NCBI GenBank assembly: GCA_000333855.2
Contig: CM007325.1
Span: 1 to 64,000, forward strand
Reading direction: 5' to 3'
Origin: Endotrypanum monterogeii
Lineage: Eukaryota; Euglenozoa; Kinetoplastea; Trypanosomatida; Trypanosomatidae
DNA length: 64,000 nt
Position 1 is the stretch's first letter. Each line of letters opens with the position of its first letter. Shown piece after piece: positions 41,046 through 50,832 of the stretch. The notes under the pieces are model-generated. The model was not told the origin of the DNA, ran no database searches, and saw only the letters and a program-made list of their open reading frames with translations. The translations under genes were made by a program, and so were the position numbers.

Positions 41046-43085
41046 ATGGGCCGACGGACATGCGAGGAGGACGAGGCGGCCAAGCCGCATCGCGCGAAGA
41101 AACTCGCCAGCAGCAGCGACGACGACGAGCCCGTCAAGGTGTCAAAACTCGTCGCCAAGGCATCAGCTCACGAGGAGACTGTCGCCCTGAAGCGTAAGCG
41201 CACAGAGGGGGGCGCCAAGGCTACGACAGTTGCTGCTGCGGAGAAGGCCTCAGAGGGAGGTGCGGACGAGGATGTGCCAAACAACGGCTGCGCCGCAACG
41301 GCGCGTCCCTTCTCAGAATTCGAGATGAACCCAATGGTGGTAAAAGCGTTGCAATCACGCGGCATCGAATCCATGTTCCCGGTGCAGGCACTTACCTTTG
41401 ACGCGATCATGAAAAGCAAGGACGTGCTCGTCCAGGCCCGCACGGGCAGTGGCAAGACCCTCGCCTTCGGTATCCCAATTGTCGAGCGTCTCCTTAAGTT
41501 GCCCGGCCACCTCACCCGCGGCCGCGGCCCGGCTGCGGTCATTTTTTGCCCTACCCGCGAGTTGGCAATTCAGGTACAGGATGTGCTGAACGGAATAAGC
41601 TGCGGGCTCACCGTGACGGCGCTCTACGGCGGTGTCGCCTACGCAAATCAAGAGCGTGTGCTGCGCAGTGGTGTCGACATTGTTGTGGCCACACCCGGTC
41701 GCGCAAAGGACTTCCTGGAGAAGGGCACGCTGCGCTTTGACCGCGTTGCAATGGCGTGCCTGGACGAAGCCGATCACATGTTGGACATCGGCTTCAAGGA
41801 CGACATTGAGCTGTTACTGTCACAGGTGGCCGAGCAGAATGGCTCCGTCGGTGCGGAGAGACCGGTCCACCAGACGTTGCTCTTCTCGGCGACAGTGCCC
41901 GAGTGGGTGCACAACAGCTCCTTCATTGCCAAGGACAATGAGTTCATCGACATGGTTGGCAAGGAGGCCGTTCGTACAGCGAGCACAATCACGTTTTACC
42001 GCCGCAGGTGCAACTTCAGCGAGATCTCCTCCATGTTGGCTGACCTCATTAAGGTGTACAGCGGGGCCCACGGTCGCACGCTCGTTTTCACAAATACGAA
42101 AAAAGACTGCCACGATCTCTCCATCAACAACACTAAATTGGATTCCCAGTGCCTGCACGGTGACATGCAGCAGGAGCAGCGCGAGAGCACCATGAAGAGT
42201 TTCCGCGACAACAAATTCAGCGTCCTCATCGCCACAGACGTGGCTGCTCGCGGTCTTGACCTTCCCATGGTGGATCTCGTTATCCAATGTGCGCCGCCCA
42301 GCGACATCGACGCCTTTATTCACCGTGCCGGTCGTACAGGGCGCGCGGGTCGCAAAGGCGTCTGCGTGTTGCTTTACCAGCAGCGCGAGGAGTACATCGT
42401 CGAGCGCATCGAGCGTCATGCAAAGATGAAGTTTTCTGTTCTCCCGGCTCCAACGCGTGAGGAGATTTTGAAGGCCGTCGCTCGTGACGCCGCGGAGGAT
42501 CTGGCGCGTGTCGAGCGTCGTGCGACTGACCTCTTCATGGATCAGGCCGCTGAACTGATGAAGGATGCAGACCCTGTCGAGATCCTTGCCTCGGCACTCG
42601 CCGTCATGAGCGGCTACACCACAAACATCATCACCCGTGGCCTCATTACCGGGACAGCGGGATACGTTACGGTTCAAATGACGTCAGACCGCCCACTACC
42701 AATTCCGGTGTACTGCAGCATCCTTCGCAGCAACCTCGGCGATGACCTCTTCACGAGGTGCCGCGACATCACCCTCTTGCAGGACGACCCGGGATGCGTC
42801 TTTGACGTACAAGAACAATTCGCCGACCGCATCATGAACACGGAGATGCGCGGGGTCCAATTTAAGCGAATCGATGTCCTCCCGTCCATCATTGCGCGCG
42901 AGCTGAAAAGCGGCTACGGCGGGGGCCGTGGGGGCGGTTACAACCGTGGGCGTGGGGGCGGTTACGGCGGCGGCCGTGGGGGCGGCTACGGCGGGGGCCG
43001 TGGCGGTGGTCGCGGCGGCGGCTACAGCGGTGGTCGCGGTGGCGGTGGCGGTGCCCGCAGGGGCGGTTTTCAGCGTCGTTACTGA
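41046..43085 (+). CDS. DEAD-box RNA helicase of the DDX21/Gu (nucleolar helicase II) type, 679 aa
   Basis: A Lys/Glu-rich N-terminal 80 residues precede the helicase core. Motifs in order: the Q-motif region (FSEFEMNPMVVKALQSRGI...PVQ), TGSGKT (133-138), PTREL (169-173), DEAD (240-243), SAT (281-283), ATDVAARGLD (from 396), and HRAGRTGRAGR (from 426). A domain at about 540-600 with VTVQMTSDRP and ITLLQDDPGCVFDV fits the GUCT domain of Gu/DDX21/DDX50. The C-terminus (about 622-679) is a run of RGGGY-type repeats, an RNA-binding RGG tail and likely arginine-methylation target. Family role: nucleolar RNA unwinding in rRNA processing. All ATPase residues are intact. The gene is bracketed by two copies of a 58-bp repeat. 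Confidence 0.95.
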   Translation: MGRRTCEEDEAAKPHRAKKLASSSDDDEPVKVSKLVAKASAHEETVALKRKRTEGGAKATTVAAAEKASEGGADEDVPNNGCAATARPFSEFEMNPMVVKALQSRGIESMFPVQALTFDAIMKSKDVLVQARTGSGKTLAFGIPIVERLLKLPGHLTRGRGPAAVIFCPTRELAIQVQDVLNGISCGLTVTALYGGVAYANQERVLRSGVDIVVATPGRAKDFLEKGTLRFDRVAMACLDEADHMLDIGFKDDIELLLSQVAEQNGSVGAERPVHQTLLFSATVPEWVHNSSFIAKDNEFIDMVGKEAVRTASTITFYRRRCNFSEISSMLADLIKVYSGAHGRTLVFTNTKKDCHDLSINNTKLDSQCLHGDMQQEQRESTMKSFRDNKFSVLIATDVAARGLDLPMVDLVIQCAPPSDIDAFIHRAGRTGRAGRKGVCVLLYQQREEYIVERIERHAKMKFSVLPAPTREEILKAVARDAAEDLARVERRATDLFMDQAAELMKDADPVEILASALAVMSGYTTNIITRGLITGTAGYVTVQMTSDRPLPIPVYCSILRSNLGDDLFTRCRDITLLQDDPGCVFDVQEQFADRIMNTEMRGVQFKRIDVLPSIIARELKSGYGGGRGGGYNRGRGGGYGGGRGGGYGGGRGGGRGGGYSGGRGGGGGARRGGFQRRY

Positions 43086-43098
43086 TGCGCGCTTTTCG

Positions 43099-43100
<2 letters not shown>

Positions 43101-43131
<31 letters not shown>
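43101..43131. repeat. (TG)n run preceding repeat copy 2
   Basis: About 15 perfect GT dinucleotides starting 16 bases after the helicase stop codon and running directly into the 58-bp repeat. Confidence 0.95.
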
Positions 43132-43133
<2 letters not shown>

Positions 43134-43189
43134 GATGAGTCTGGGCAAGGGCAGGTGTACCCCACGTGCCCTTCCTTTCCTCACCCCTC
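43132..43189. repeat. 58-bp repeat, copy 2 (helicase 3' UTR)
   Basis: Matches 40248-40305 at 57 of 58 positions. It lies in the same orientation, 47 bp after the helicase stop codon. Sequence after it is unrelated to that after copy 1. Confidence 0.95.
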
Positions 43190-44191
43190 TTTTCACCCTT
43201 TCCCTTCTACATCAGTTTTTTTTTTCTTCTCTGTTAACCAGTTAAAGTTGTTCCACGTGCTTTCGGGGTCGGTGAATAGAAGCGCCTTCTTTTGTTTTGT
43301 TTTGTTTTTGGTAATTTTGTTCGGTTTGTTTGGTTTTTATTATTATTGATAAGATTCGCGTCCGCTTCCCTCTTCCTCGTTTTCTCCCTCCTGCGTCCCC
43401 TTGCCGAAGGAGCTACTGTGTAAAGGAAGACAAGGCGAGCAGAAGAGGGGGCGGGTGGGTCGGGGGAGGAGGGAGCGGGTCAGCAGCAGCCGGATCGTAC
43501 CCTCTCCCCCTCCCTCCCCCATTCTCCTCCGCTAACTTCGAGTAAGCGACAAAATGTTTGAAGGGGCCCCAAAACCGAAATGCTGTAATAACATAAAACA
43601 AAAAATCAAAGGTGAGGTGACTGTGTGGGACGGAGGGGAGAGGTTGTGCAGGCCTCGGGCTGCCCGACAGCTATCTCACTCACCCACCTCGTGGGACGTA
43701 CGTATGTGGTATACAGTGCTGCAGGCGTTTCGAGGCGGCAACCCACGTACCGACAGATATGGGCCTTGGTGCTTCCGAAAGGATTTGGGCCACTGGCTGT
43801 ATGCGTTGGGTGAACATGATCCCCTGTGCCGGTGATTATGATGGTGTCTCACCTCACTCTCACATGTAGGTTATCTTCACTCACCGCGGAATTGACGGGT
43901 GATGTACAGCCACGGTTGCCTCCCTTCCCTTCTCTCTATTGTATGTCCCCTTCTTAACGTCTTTAATTGGGTGTGCCGACGCACTTGCTGGCGAGTGATG
44001 TACACTCTCACAGCAGTCGCCCCCCTCCCCACCCTCCCTCGTTCCCTTGCACTGCGCCGCACGTATAGTTCATTTTTGCCTGCAGGCGTGTCCGTGTCTA
44101 CTTCAAGTAGCTAGAAAATCCTCTCTCCTTCTTCTAGGAGAGCCATTGCACACAGCCTCGCCTCCGCACGCCCAAGACACGCCGCTGTCGC

Positions 44192-45523
44192 ATGGCAGGG
44201 GGTTCTAGCAAGCGGAAGGAGAAGGTGCCCGCTCCGGGTACCAAGCGGGAGAAGTCCACCAACTTTTACACAAAGAAAAAATGGAAGTCGGTTCTCCAGG
44301 AGACGCGCCTCGACCTCGCTGGTCACCACCTCGGACCACGCGGCGCACTCATAGTTGGCACCGCCCTCTTCAAAAACACGTACGTTGTATCCCTTGATCT
44401 GAGCCAAAACGAGCTAGGCGATGATGGCGCAATAATGATTGCCGCGATGCTGCGCGTCAACACACACATGCAGACCCTAAACTTGTCGAACAATGGCATT
44501 ACAGATGTAGGCGGCATTGCACTGGCGAGTGCATTTATTCCCAATGTAAACCCCTCCGGCCAGCCAGGCCTGTGGAATAGAACATTGTTCACTCTTATTC
44601 TAATGGGCAACAGACTCAGCGATGACACCCTCCTTGCAATGGGCAACGCCGCGGCCTGTCACCGTGACTTGACCCGTGTAGACCTCTCGTGGAACGTTGT
44701 CGGGCGCAACGGTCCGAAATGCCTCATGCGTGCCTACGAGCGCAACCCTCTTTGTCTTTACCAGCTAGCCGCCAACGAGATCGGGGACGAAGGCACTATG
44801 TTCCTCTGTGAGGCACTTCAGCGCCACGGAGGGAGAAGTCAGACTACTTTGAACTTGTACAATAACGGCTTGAGTGCCCCCGGCGCCGAGGCCGTGGGTC
44901 GACTTCTGGCGAACTCATCCATCCTGCAAGACGTGAGCCTCGCCGGGAACACGATCGGGTTCAAGGGTGTTCATGCACTGGAGCGATACTTGACAGACCC
45001 CGCGACGATTGCGAGTAACTCTTTGCGGTTTCTCAACCTCAGCGACAACTGGATTGGTGACGAGGGCGCCGGAAGCGTAGCGGCTATCATCAAGGCGGAT
45101 CTCCCATCGTTTGAGCGTCTGGACGTGTCAAACAACAAGATTACAGACGTAGGCGCGGCCGCCATTGCCAGCGCCGCTCTGTACAACACACACCTGCTCT
45201 TGTTGAACTGCCAGGATAACCGCCTTGGCGTCAAGGCAGTAGCCGCAGTGATCCAGCTTATCAACGAAAACCATACGCTAAAGTCGCTTAATGTGTCCGG
45301 GTGCGTCAGCTCGGCTGAGCACCGACGCACTCTGACTATTGCTGTAGGCGAAAAAGAAGGACTCCACGTAGAACTAGGCTCGGCGCCAGAGGAGGATACC
45401 GGTGGTAGTCGCACAATCTACATCGATAAAATGACGGAGTACCTGCAGATTCTCGCAGATCAGGAGGCGCAGCGACAGAAGGAAAACACCTCTTCGCGGA
45501 AAAAAGGCGCAAAGGCTCGCTAG
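44192..45523 (+). CDS. Leucine-rich repeat protein, ribonuclease-inhibitor type, 443 aa
   Basis: A basic N-terminal leader (about 35 residues, Lys/Arg/Ser-rich) is followed by about ten LRRs of the ribonuclease-inhibitor class, each with a core such as LDLSQNELGDDGA, LNLSNNGITDVGG, VDLSWNVVGRNGP, VSLAGNTIGFKGV, LNLSDNWIGDEGA or LDVSNNKITDVGA. A short C-terminal tail is Lys/Arg-rich (SSRKKGAKAR end). This builds a horseshoe for protein-protein binding. There is no signal peptide or membrane segment, so it is probably cytoplasmic or flagellar. RI-type LRR proteins include nexin-dynein regulatory complex subunits as well as many uncharacterised kinetoplastid proteins; the sequence does not decide between them. 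Confidence 0.93.
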   Translation: MAGGSSKRKEKVPAPGTKREKSTNFYTKKKWKSVLQETRLDLAGHHLGPRGALIVGTALFKNTYVVSLDLSQNELGDDGAIMIAAMLRVNTHMQTLNLSNNGITDVGGIALASAFIPNVNPSGQPGLWNRTLFTLILMGNRLSDDTLLAMGNAAACHRDLTRVDLSWNVVGRNGPKCLMRAYERNPLCLYQLAANEIGDEGTMFLCEALQRHGGRSQTTLNLYNNGLSAPGAEAVGRLLANSSILQDVSLAGNTIGFKGVHALERYLTDPATIASNSLRFLNLSDNWIGDEGAGSVAAIIKADLPSFERLDVSNNKITDVGAAAIASAALYNTHLLLLNCQDNRLGVKAVAAVIQLINENHTLKSLNVSGCVSSAEHRRTLTIAVGEKEGLHVELGSAPEEDTGGSRTIYIDKMTEYLQILADQEAQRQKENTSSRKKGAKAR

Positions 45524-46109
45524 CAATGAAAGGGGAGGCCAACATGCCAATAGGGGAAGTGTTGTCAGCAGTGTGTGTGTGTGTGTGCGCCTCCGTGAGC
45601 AGGGGCAACGCGGATGGCTGAGATGTGGTCAATTCTCTCGCTGATGCTCCTCCACGGGCAGATGGTGTGCTTGACGCTGACTTCTTTCCTCTCTCCCCGA
45701 TCGTTTTTTTCCCCGCTCCCCTCTTGCGATCCCCTTTCTCTTCCCCTCCTCCTCCCCCTCCCTCCCTTCCCCCCCCCCCTCTCCCCTCCAATCTCCGATG
45801 TACCCTTACCTGCCTTACACATACCCCACCCCCCACCGAACAGTCAAAGTGACAACTCACAGTAAGTAAACACTGTGCACGAGGCACTCCGCTGGTCTTG
45901 TGTGTATTTGAAATTATGCACCTTCCAGCAGATCGTCCCCAGGCGTTTTTTTTTTGCTTCTTCTGAACTGCGCCAGTGCGAGACGTGCTGATGTGGTGAT
46001 GTGCTTTGAAAGGTGTCGTGACATCATGGTTATCTGGCTCTATCTGCTCCCCTCCTTTTCCCGTTGATATGGTATAAGACGGCATATACATAAACACACA
46101 CAAACACAA

Positions 46110-46148
<39 letters not shown>

Positions 46149-46329
46149 CATGCATGTATGTATGTATCTATAGATATTGGCACCTTTACCGATTGGCCAT
46201 TTGGCGCCGACACGTCTACACACCCTGGGGTGCCACTTATATACACAAACATATACATTGATGGAGGGGCACTGGAGTTTTGACCAGTCTCCCTTTTTTT
46301 TTCTTCTGCACAGACGCCTTGTGTGTGCG
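45524..46329 (+). other. Intergenic region with microsatellites
   Basis: A TG run (45571-45588), a very pyrimidine-rich stretch (45687-45800), and a TA-TG array (46111-46166). A T run at 46294-46302 followed by CACAG (AG at 46312-46313) looks like a spliced-leader acceptor 16 nt before the first ATG of the pseudogene. Confidence 0.5.
46111..46166. repeat. (TA)n-(TG)n compound microsatellite
   Basis: TA dinucleotides pass directly into TG, then into TGCA and TGTA tetranucleotides. Confidence 0.92.
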
Positions 46330-47789
46330 ATGACGGCCATGAAAAGCCGCCCTCAACCTGATCAACTTCGCACGGTGAAGGTGGGCACGTGCTGCTGCGC
46401 ATCGAGGCGTCCACGCACTGCGGCATGCAGGCGTATGAGCAGCGGCAGCTGATTGAGAGCTCTGAGCGCAGTGCTGCACTCGTAGCCGCGCTTGAGCAGG
46501 CAGAGGAGGCGCGAAAAAAATAGAGAACCGTCGGTTTTCGGAGATGCTTTCAAATGCTGAGATGCAAGGAAAGCGGAAACGCCAGCAAAGGTGTAGTATG
46601 CGGGACAGCGTCTGCCCCCATCGGAGATATGTTCCAGGAATCCGGGAGAAGCGAGTGAGAACAGTTGTTCTTGGAGTGTTCTCGCCGTCTGAGCGCCTGC
46701 AAGAGCGCGGCGGATAGCGCAGAATGTGTTGGGTTTGAAGCAGGTCTGCACAGCAGAAAATCTGGGCCTACCAACTGCGAATCACTCAACTCTGAAAAAG
46801 AGCGCAGCCGTGTTGCGGCAGCCCCCTGCTTTCACAGGAAGCAGCATGTGTCAGGGGTCATGCCACTCGCCTTCGAGACCCTCTCCGGTGGCACATTAGC
46901 TGCCCCCAGTCCAGGCCTTGTATTTGGAGGAGCAACTACCTGCTTTCAGTCGATGCGCTGTTGACTGTCTCAGTGCGGTGCAGCCAACAGTTGTGCCGTT
47001 GGCTGCATTCCCCGCCAGCGAGCGTTTCGCATGCTGTGAGGGGTAAGTATACTACCCGCAGCGCAGGAGTCGTGCGGTGACAATGCGGCTTCCGGAACTG
47101 TGTTGCATTTATGGGTGGACGGCGGGTTCACTGTCTGCAGTCGCTCGTTGTGGAAGTAGAAGAATCGGACGCAGATCTCATCAGATGCCATTTTTTTCGT
47201 AGCTCGTCAACAGAGCCAGCGGGCGCGCGAGCTTCAGGAGCGGTGGCCTGCGGCGCATCAAATGGTGCGAGATGCGGAGAAGGCGATGGACGAGGCAACA
47301 TCGACAATGAACAGCAATGAATATGAATCGATTCTGTTACGCCTAGGGTGTGTTGCCCTCACGAACATACAGTCAGAGCTCCAGGCACAGCCCAGCAGCT
47401 GCGCGCCAACATCAAGACGCCGTCACTGCCCTGCATCCTTTTTTGAGTAAGCACAAGCGCGACACACAGAGGAGCCCATTAACCTAGAGGCATCGGTGGT
47501 CAGGCACCCAACGCGCACTGCCGTTGCTCATCAGCAGACTGGCTGCTCGGTAGGGAAGCTCGAAGCAGTTTTATCTGAGGAGGCGCAGCTGGCATTCGCC
47601 ACCGCTGCATCGTCAGGTTTCCTTGAAGCCGCCAAAGAGCAGATGTCTTTGGTTTTGGGGCAGCTGAACGCCTCCGCCCATCGACTTCAGCGCGCGCTGG
47701 CTGTTTTTTCCAACGTGACGTCGTCTCCTCACCCCGTCGCATCTGCCGGTGCGCTGCGCAGCCGGAAGCTGGTGTACTCAGCCACTTGA
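46330..47789 (+). pseudogene. Decayed coiled-coil protein gene, several frameshifts and stops
   Basis: A start codon at 46330 sits 16 nt after a good splice acceptor, but the coding signal then jumps frame repeatedly. MTAMKSRPQPDQLRTVKVG (from 46330) passes into another frame at about 46389 with heptad-like sequence (QLIESSERSAALVAALEQAE) that ends in TAG after an A7 run (46514-46520). One extra base there would continue into IENRRFSEMLSNAEMQGKRK. Further coding-like blocks lie at 46659-46964, at about 47120-47190 ending in a T7 run (47191-47197), and at 47199-47789, which holds one in-frame TAA (47448). Together they look like a protein of about 480 aa rich in Gln, Ala and Glu. At least four shifts plus the stops favour a true pseudogene. 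Two shifts sit in 7-base homopolymers, so base-calling errors could explain part. Confidence 0.6.
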
Positions 47790-48123
47790 TCGAGTTTTTT
47801 TTTTTTGCTGAGGACATCTCCGTAGACTTTTTTGGTCTACACCTCAACTGCATCTTCCTCTTCAGTAGCGACTGCTGCCCGAACTTCATCTGCTTTCCCT
47901 TCCTCGCTTTTCTTTGAGGGGCCAGTGTAGCTGTCAGATATAGCGCCTGCGACATTTGCGTCATATCATGCACCTCGTAAGGGAAAGGAGATGGGCAGGC
48001 CACCCGCTTTCGAGCCCCCTCCCCCCGACCCCTCGGCCATATGCGAAGTGTGTGTGTGTGTGTGTGTGAAGGGGGGAGGGGAGGACGGGCACTAGTTACC
48101 AAGCTACTATGTGAGTACACCAT

Positions 48124-48127
<4 letters not shown>

Positions 48128-48159
<32 letters not shown>

Positions 48160-48176
48160 ATGTGTGTGTGTGTGTA
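48128..48176. repeat. (TA)n-(TG)n compound microsatellite
   Basis: TA dinucleotides, a short TTGA break, then TG dinucleotides. Confidence 0.92.
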
Positions 48177-48379
48177 ACTTATGTCATTCAGGGTGCAAGC
48201 GTCCCCTGCCCTTTTTGATGGGATACTCCCAATATCGACCAGCGGCATCGCTGGAGACGAGGTCAACTCCTCCTTTTTGCTCATGCGCTGTTTGTGTGAT
48301 TTGCTTCCGTGGTATAATAGCTTCACTGTCTACTACGTACTTTTTCTCCGGATCCGCCCCTGCGTGAACCCCCCTCTCG

Positions 48380-48425
48380 CACACACATACACACACACAC
48401 ACACACATACACACACGCACACACA
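48380..48425. repeat. (CA)n microsatellite
   Basis: AC dinucleotides with occasional AT and GC interruptions, about 100 bp upstream of the next gene. Confidence 0.92.
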
Positions 48426-48521
48426 GGCATGCATACATACTCTGTCAGGAGTATCGACGTGCCTTTTCTGAGATTCCTTCTTCTTCACCACCTGTTTTAC
48501 AAGTAGGTGTATTCATTTCAG

Positions 48522-50792
48522 ATGGTGTCCGTGCTGGCACAACGACAGCAGCGAGAGGCTGCTAAGCGGAAGGAGCGTCTTCTGGCAGCCCGCCAGGCAG
48601 CCTCAGCGCTTTCCGTTAGACAGGCTCGCTCCTATCAGAAGCAGAAGCACGATCAGGAGTTGAGCGTTCGCGAAGACGCTCGCCAGCAGTGGTTAGAGTC
48701 ACGCGCATGTGACGTCACCGCGATCGATGGAATGCTGGCGCACGTTTCTAGCCAGGAGGGCGAGGCTCAGGAGGTTGCTGCGCGCCATGAGTTCAACTTG
48801 CAGGCAGAGGCGTGCGAGGAGGCGGCCGCGTGGCGAGCAGAACGTCAGCTGGAGGCCGCGCGGCACCGCCTCGCCGTTGTCTACACCCGAGTCGAGGCAC
48901 ATGAGCGGGCGAGGCCGAGTGAGACGGCTCAACAGCGTCGCGCGGCAGTGCGCGAGAGGGAGAAGGCGAGGGCAGCGCGGGCGGCCGCCACAGCGCCAGC
49001 GCCTTTTTCTCTATCGAGTGCTCTAGGAGGTATGCAGGCCCCGCCAGTGGCCACCCACTCACCACTTTCCAGTATCCCAGTTCCTCAGCCAACTCGCGAG
49101 TCCCCGCCTGCAGCTGCTATTGCAAAATCAGATGCAGTATCTGATGATGCTCCGCGAACTGCACTGCCGGCACCGCGCCGGTGGCGTATGTCTCGTGTGG
49201 CTCCACACGTGCATGTGACGTTAAGCGATGCCGCGACGCACCACGCTGCTTCTCATGGGGGACCAAATATGAGCCCTGAGGCGGCGGCGGATGAGGCACT
49301 TCCTGCTTCGGTCGCTGCCTACGCAGAGGAATGTTTGGCGATACAGCAGCAAAGGAGCACGTTAGTGAAAGAGGGTCAAGAGCGTGCAGCGCAGAGGGCT
49401 GCGTCCGTCTTGCTCCATCAACGAGCGATGGAACTGAAGCAACAAGAGGAGGCTCACGCACAGAGGGAAAGACATGCCACCATCAAGGAGCATTACCGTC
49501 AACCTTTCGAAGAAACTGTTGCATCGGAGGGCAAGGAGGACACAGCGGCGAAAAGCGACACCCGCGCCGCCGTAGCCGTCGACAACCACATCAACAACAT
49601 TTCAGATCACCAACATCACCGTCCTAGGCCACCGCATCCATCGCATCGCCCCACCCGCCATCAGAAGGCGTATTTGAAAGGCGAAGAGGAATTCCGAGTG
49701 GCGTTCGTGGAGGCTCCACCCGTCATGTTGCGGATTGATGAACACCCAACGTCTCGAGCTTCGCTAAGTGAGCTTTTACGACCTGTGAAGATGACGGATC
49801 TGCTTTACAACATTGCGCACCCTTCGCCGGCAGTTGACAGTGCGCCGACGCCGACGTCGACACCGAAAGATGAGCTCGCCGCTTCTCCAGGAACGGCACG
49901 TCAACCTCCAATGCCTCGTGAGATGCCAACATTTCTGCAGCCTTCCGCTAGAGCGCGCGTGTTGCCATCTGCGCCCCTGCACACTGTTCCCCTGGATCAT
50001 CGTAGTAGTGTTTCACACGAGTTAACGGAGCCGGTGCCCGCAGACAAGGTCGGTATGGGAGCACCATTGGGTGGCATCGGCGAGGCTCGTGTCTCGCCGC
50101 CGCCTCCACCACCGGGAGGTGCCGTTGCCCCACTAAGTACTCCTCTTAACGCTCCCGCAGAGGTGTCGACTGAGCCTTCGTCGTTGCGGCTCGCTGTGCC
50201 AGGGGATTATCGAACACCGCCACGGACGCCTTCGCCCGAAGGGGTTGTGATTGAAGAGGAAGTTGTTGCTATCTCCCCCCTCACGCCGGCACCTCAAGCA
50301 GCGAACAGGTGCATGACTGCGTCACCGCTGTTGCCACTGCCGTGTCGTGAAATGCCTGTCTCCGATCTCGGTGATGAGGCCACTCTCATGAGCGCACCAG
50401 ATACAGATGTACCGCACCAACAGAAGCCCCCGGTACCAGTTTCTGAGAGGAAGACCACTACACGTCAAGCAAATATATCAGCAGCGCTGTCTGCGCCATC
50501 GACGACGCAACGCACACCTGCTCACCTCTTTTATCATCGCCAACCGATTTCGCTCTCGCCTCTCTCTGCCTCGATCCCTGTCACGAGCGAGTCTACCGAG
50601 TTGCCGAGCGGCTCCTCCTCTGTGTCTTCCCAAGAAAGCAGCAGCACCAGTGGTATCGACGAGTCCTCCTATACCGACGACAGCTACAGTACAGGGGCTT
50701 CGTCGTCCTGCTCGATGCCAGTGATGACGGCGGAGCAGCTAAAACTGGCCTTGCTGCGTCTGCGCAGCCGCATTAGGTCAGCGCAGCTTTAG
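48522..50792 (+). CDS. Large low-complexity protein with N-terminal coiled coil, 756 aa, unknown
   Basis: The frame opens at a GTG 15 bases earlier; the first ATG is 48522, directly after a TTTCAG. Residues 1-165 are Ala/Arg/Gln/Glu-rich and helical. A second helical block runs from about 260 to 335 (AEECLAIQQQRSTLVKEGQE and onward). The rest is Pro/Ser/Thr/Ala-rich and likely disordered, with His-rich patches (HQHHRPRPPHPSHRPTRH) near 370 and a dense Ser tract near 695-735. A short basic helix (LKLALLRLRSRIRSAQL) ends the protein. I recognise no domain, membrane segment or targeting signal. The layout, a coiled-coil head and a long disordered tail, suits a cytoskeleton-associated protein, but this is only composition. 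The stop codon is followed within 13 nt by an A12/T14 hairpin. Confidence 0.88.
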   Translation: MVSVLAQRQQREAAKRKERLLAARQAASALSVRQARSYQKQKHDQELSVREDARQQWLESRACDVTAIDGMLAHVSSQEGEAQEVAARHEFNLQAEACEEAAAWRAERQLEAARHRLAVVYTRVEAHERARPSETAQQRRAAVREREKARAARAAATAPAPFSLSSALGGMQAPPVATHSPLSSIPVPQPTRESPPAAAIAKSDAVSDDAPRTALPAPRRWRMSRVAPHVHVTLSDAATHHAASHGGPNMSPEAAADEALPASVAAYAEECLAIQQQRSTLVKEGQERAAQRAASVLLHQRAMELKQQEEAHAQRERHATIKEHYRQPFEETVASEGKEDTAAKSDTRAAVAVDNHINNISDHQHHRPRPPHPSHRPTRHQKAYLKGEEEFRVAFVEAPPVMLRIDEHPTSRASLSELLRPVKMTDLLYNIAHPSPAVDSAPTPTSTPKDELAASPGTARQPPMPREMPTFLQPSARARVLPSAPLHTVPLDHRSSVSHELTEPVPADKVGMGAPLGGIGEARVSPPPPPPGGAVAPLSTPLNAPAEVSTEPSSLRLAVPGDYRTPPRTPSPEGVVIEEEVVAISPLTPAPQAANRCMTASPLLPLPCREMPVSDLGDEATLMSAPDTDVPHQQKPPVPVSERKTTTRQANISAALSAPSTTQRTPAHLFYHRQPISLSPLSASIPVTSESTELPSGSSSVSSQESSSTSGIDESSYTDDSYSTGASSSCSMPVMTAEQLKLALLRLRSRIRSAQL

Positions 50793-50805
50793 TGTCTCAG
50801 AGTGG

Positions 50806-50832
50806 AAAAAAAAAAAAGTTTTTTTTTTTTTT
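50806..50832. repeat. A12-G-T14 inverted repeat just after a stop codon
   Basis: Twelve A (50806-50817), one G, then fourteen T (50819-50832). Perfect self-complementarity, 13 nt after the TAG at 50790-50792. In RNA this is a pure A-U hairpin with a minimal loop; in DNA, an extreme cruciform or slipped-strand site. Confidence 0.95.

Larger units (their letters stand above)
43086..44191 (+). other. Intergenic region after helicase
   Basis: 1.1 kb. A (TG)n run and repeat copy 2 follow the helicase stop codon within 50 bp. Further on are a TTTTG/TTTGG-rich stretch (43293-43340), a G/A-rich patch (43441-43480), and a pyrimidine tract at 44119-44137 followed by AG, a candidate acceptor for the LRR gene. 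No gene is seen. Confidence 0.5.
47790..48521 (+). other. Intergenic region with microsatellites
   Basis: T run at 47796-47806, TG run at about 48048-48068, TA-TG array at 48128-48176 and CA array at 48380-48425. The sequence just before the next ATG reads TTCATTTCAG, with AG directly abutting ATG 48522. No gene is seen. Confidence 0.5.

Noticed and set aside
42696..43196. 166-codon Ala/Thr-rich frame on the - strand
   Set aside because: Antisense of the RGG-repeat tail and the TG run after it; composition is an artefact of the repeat.
45336..46340. 334-codon frame on the - strand
   Set aside because: Antisense to the LRR gene's 3' end and then reads through TG, CT and TA microsatellites; the long runs of simple residues show it is not a gene.
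48380..48425. Regular short repeats as a possible CRISPR array
   Set aside because: Dinucleotide microsatellite with no spacer structure, in a eukaryotic genome.
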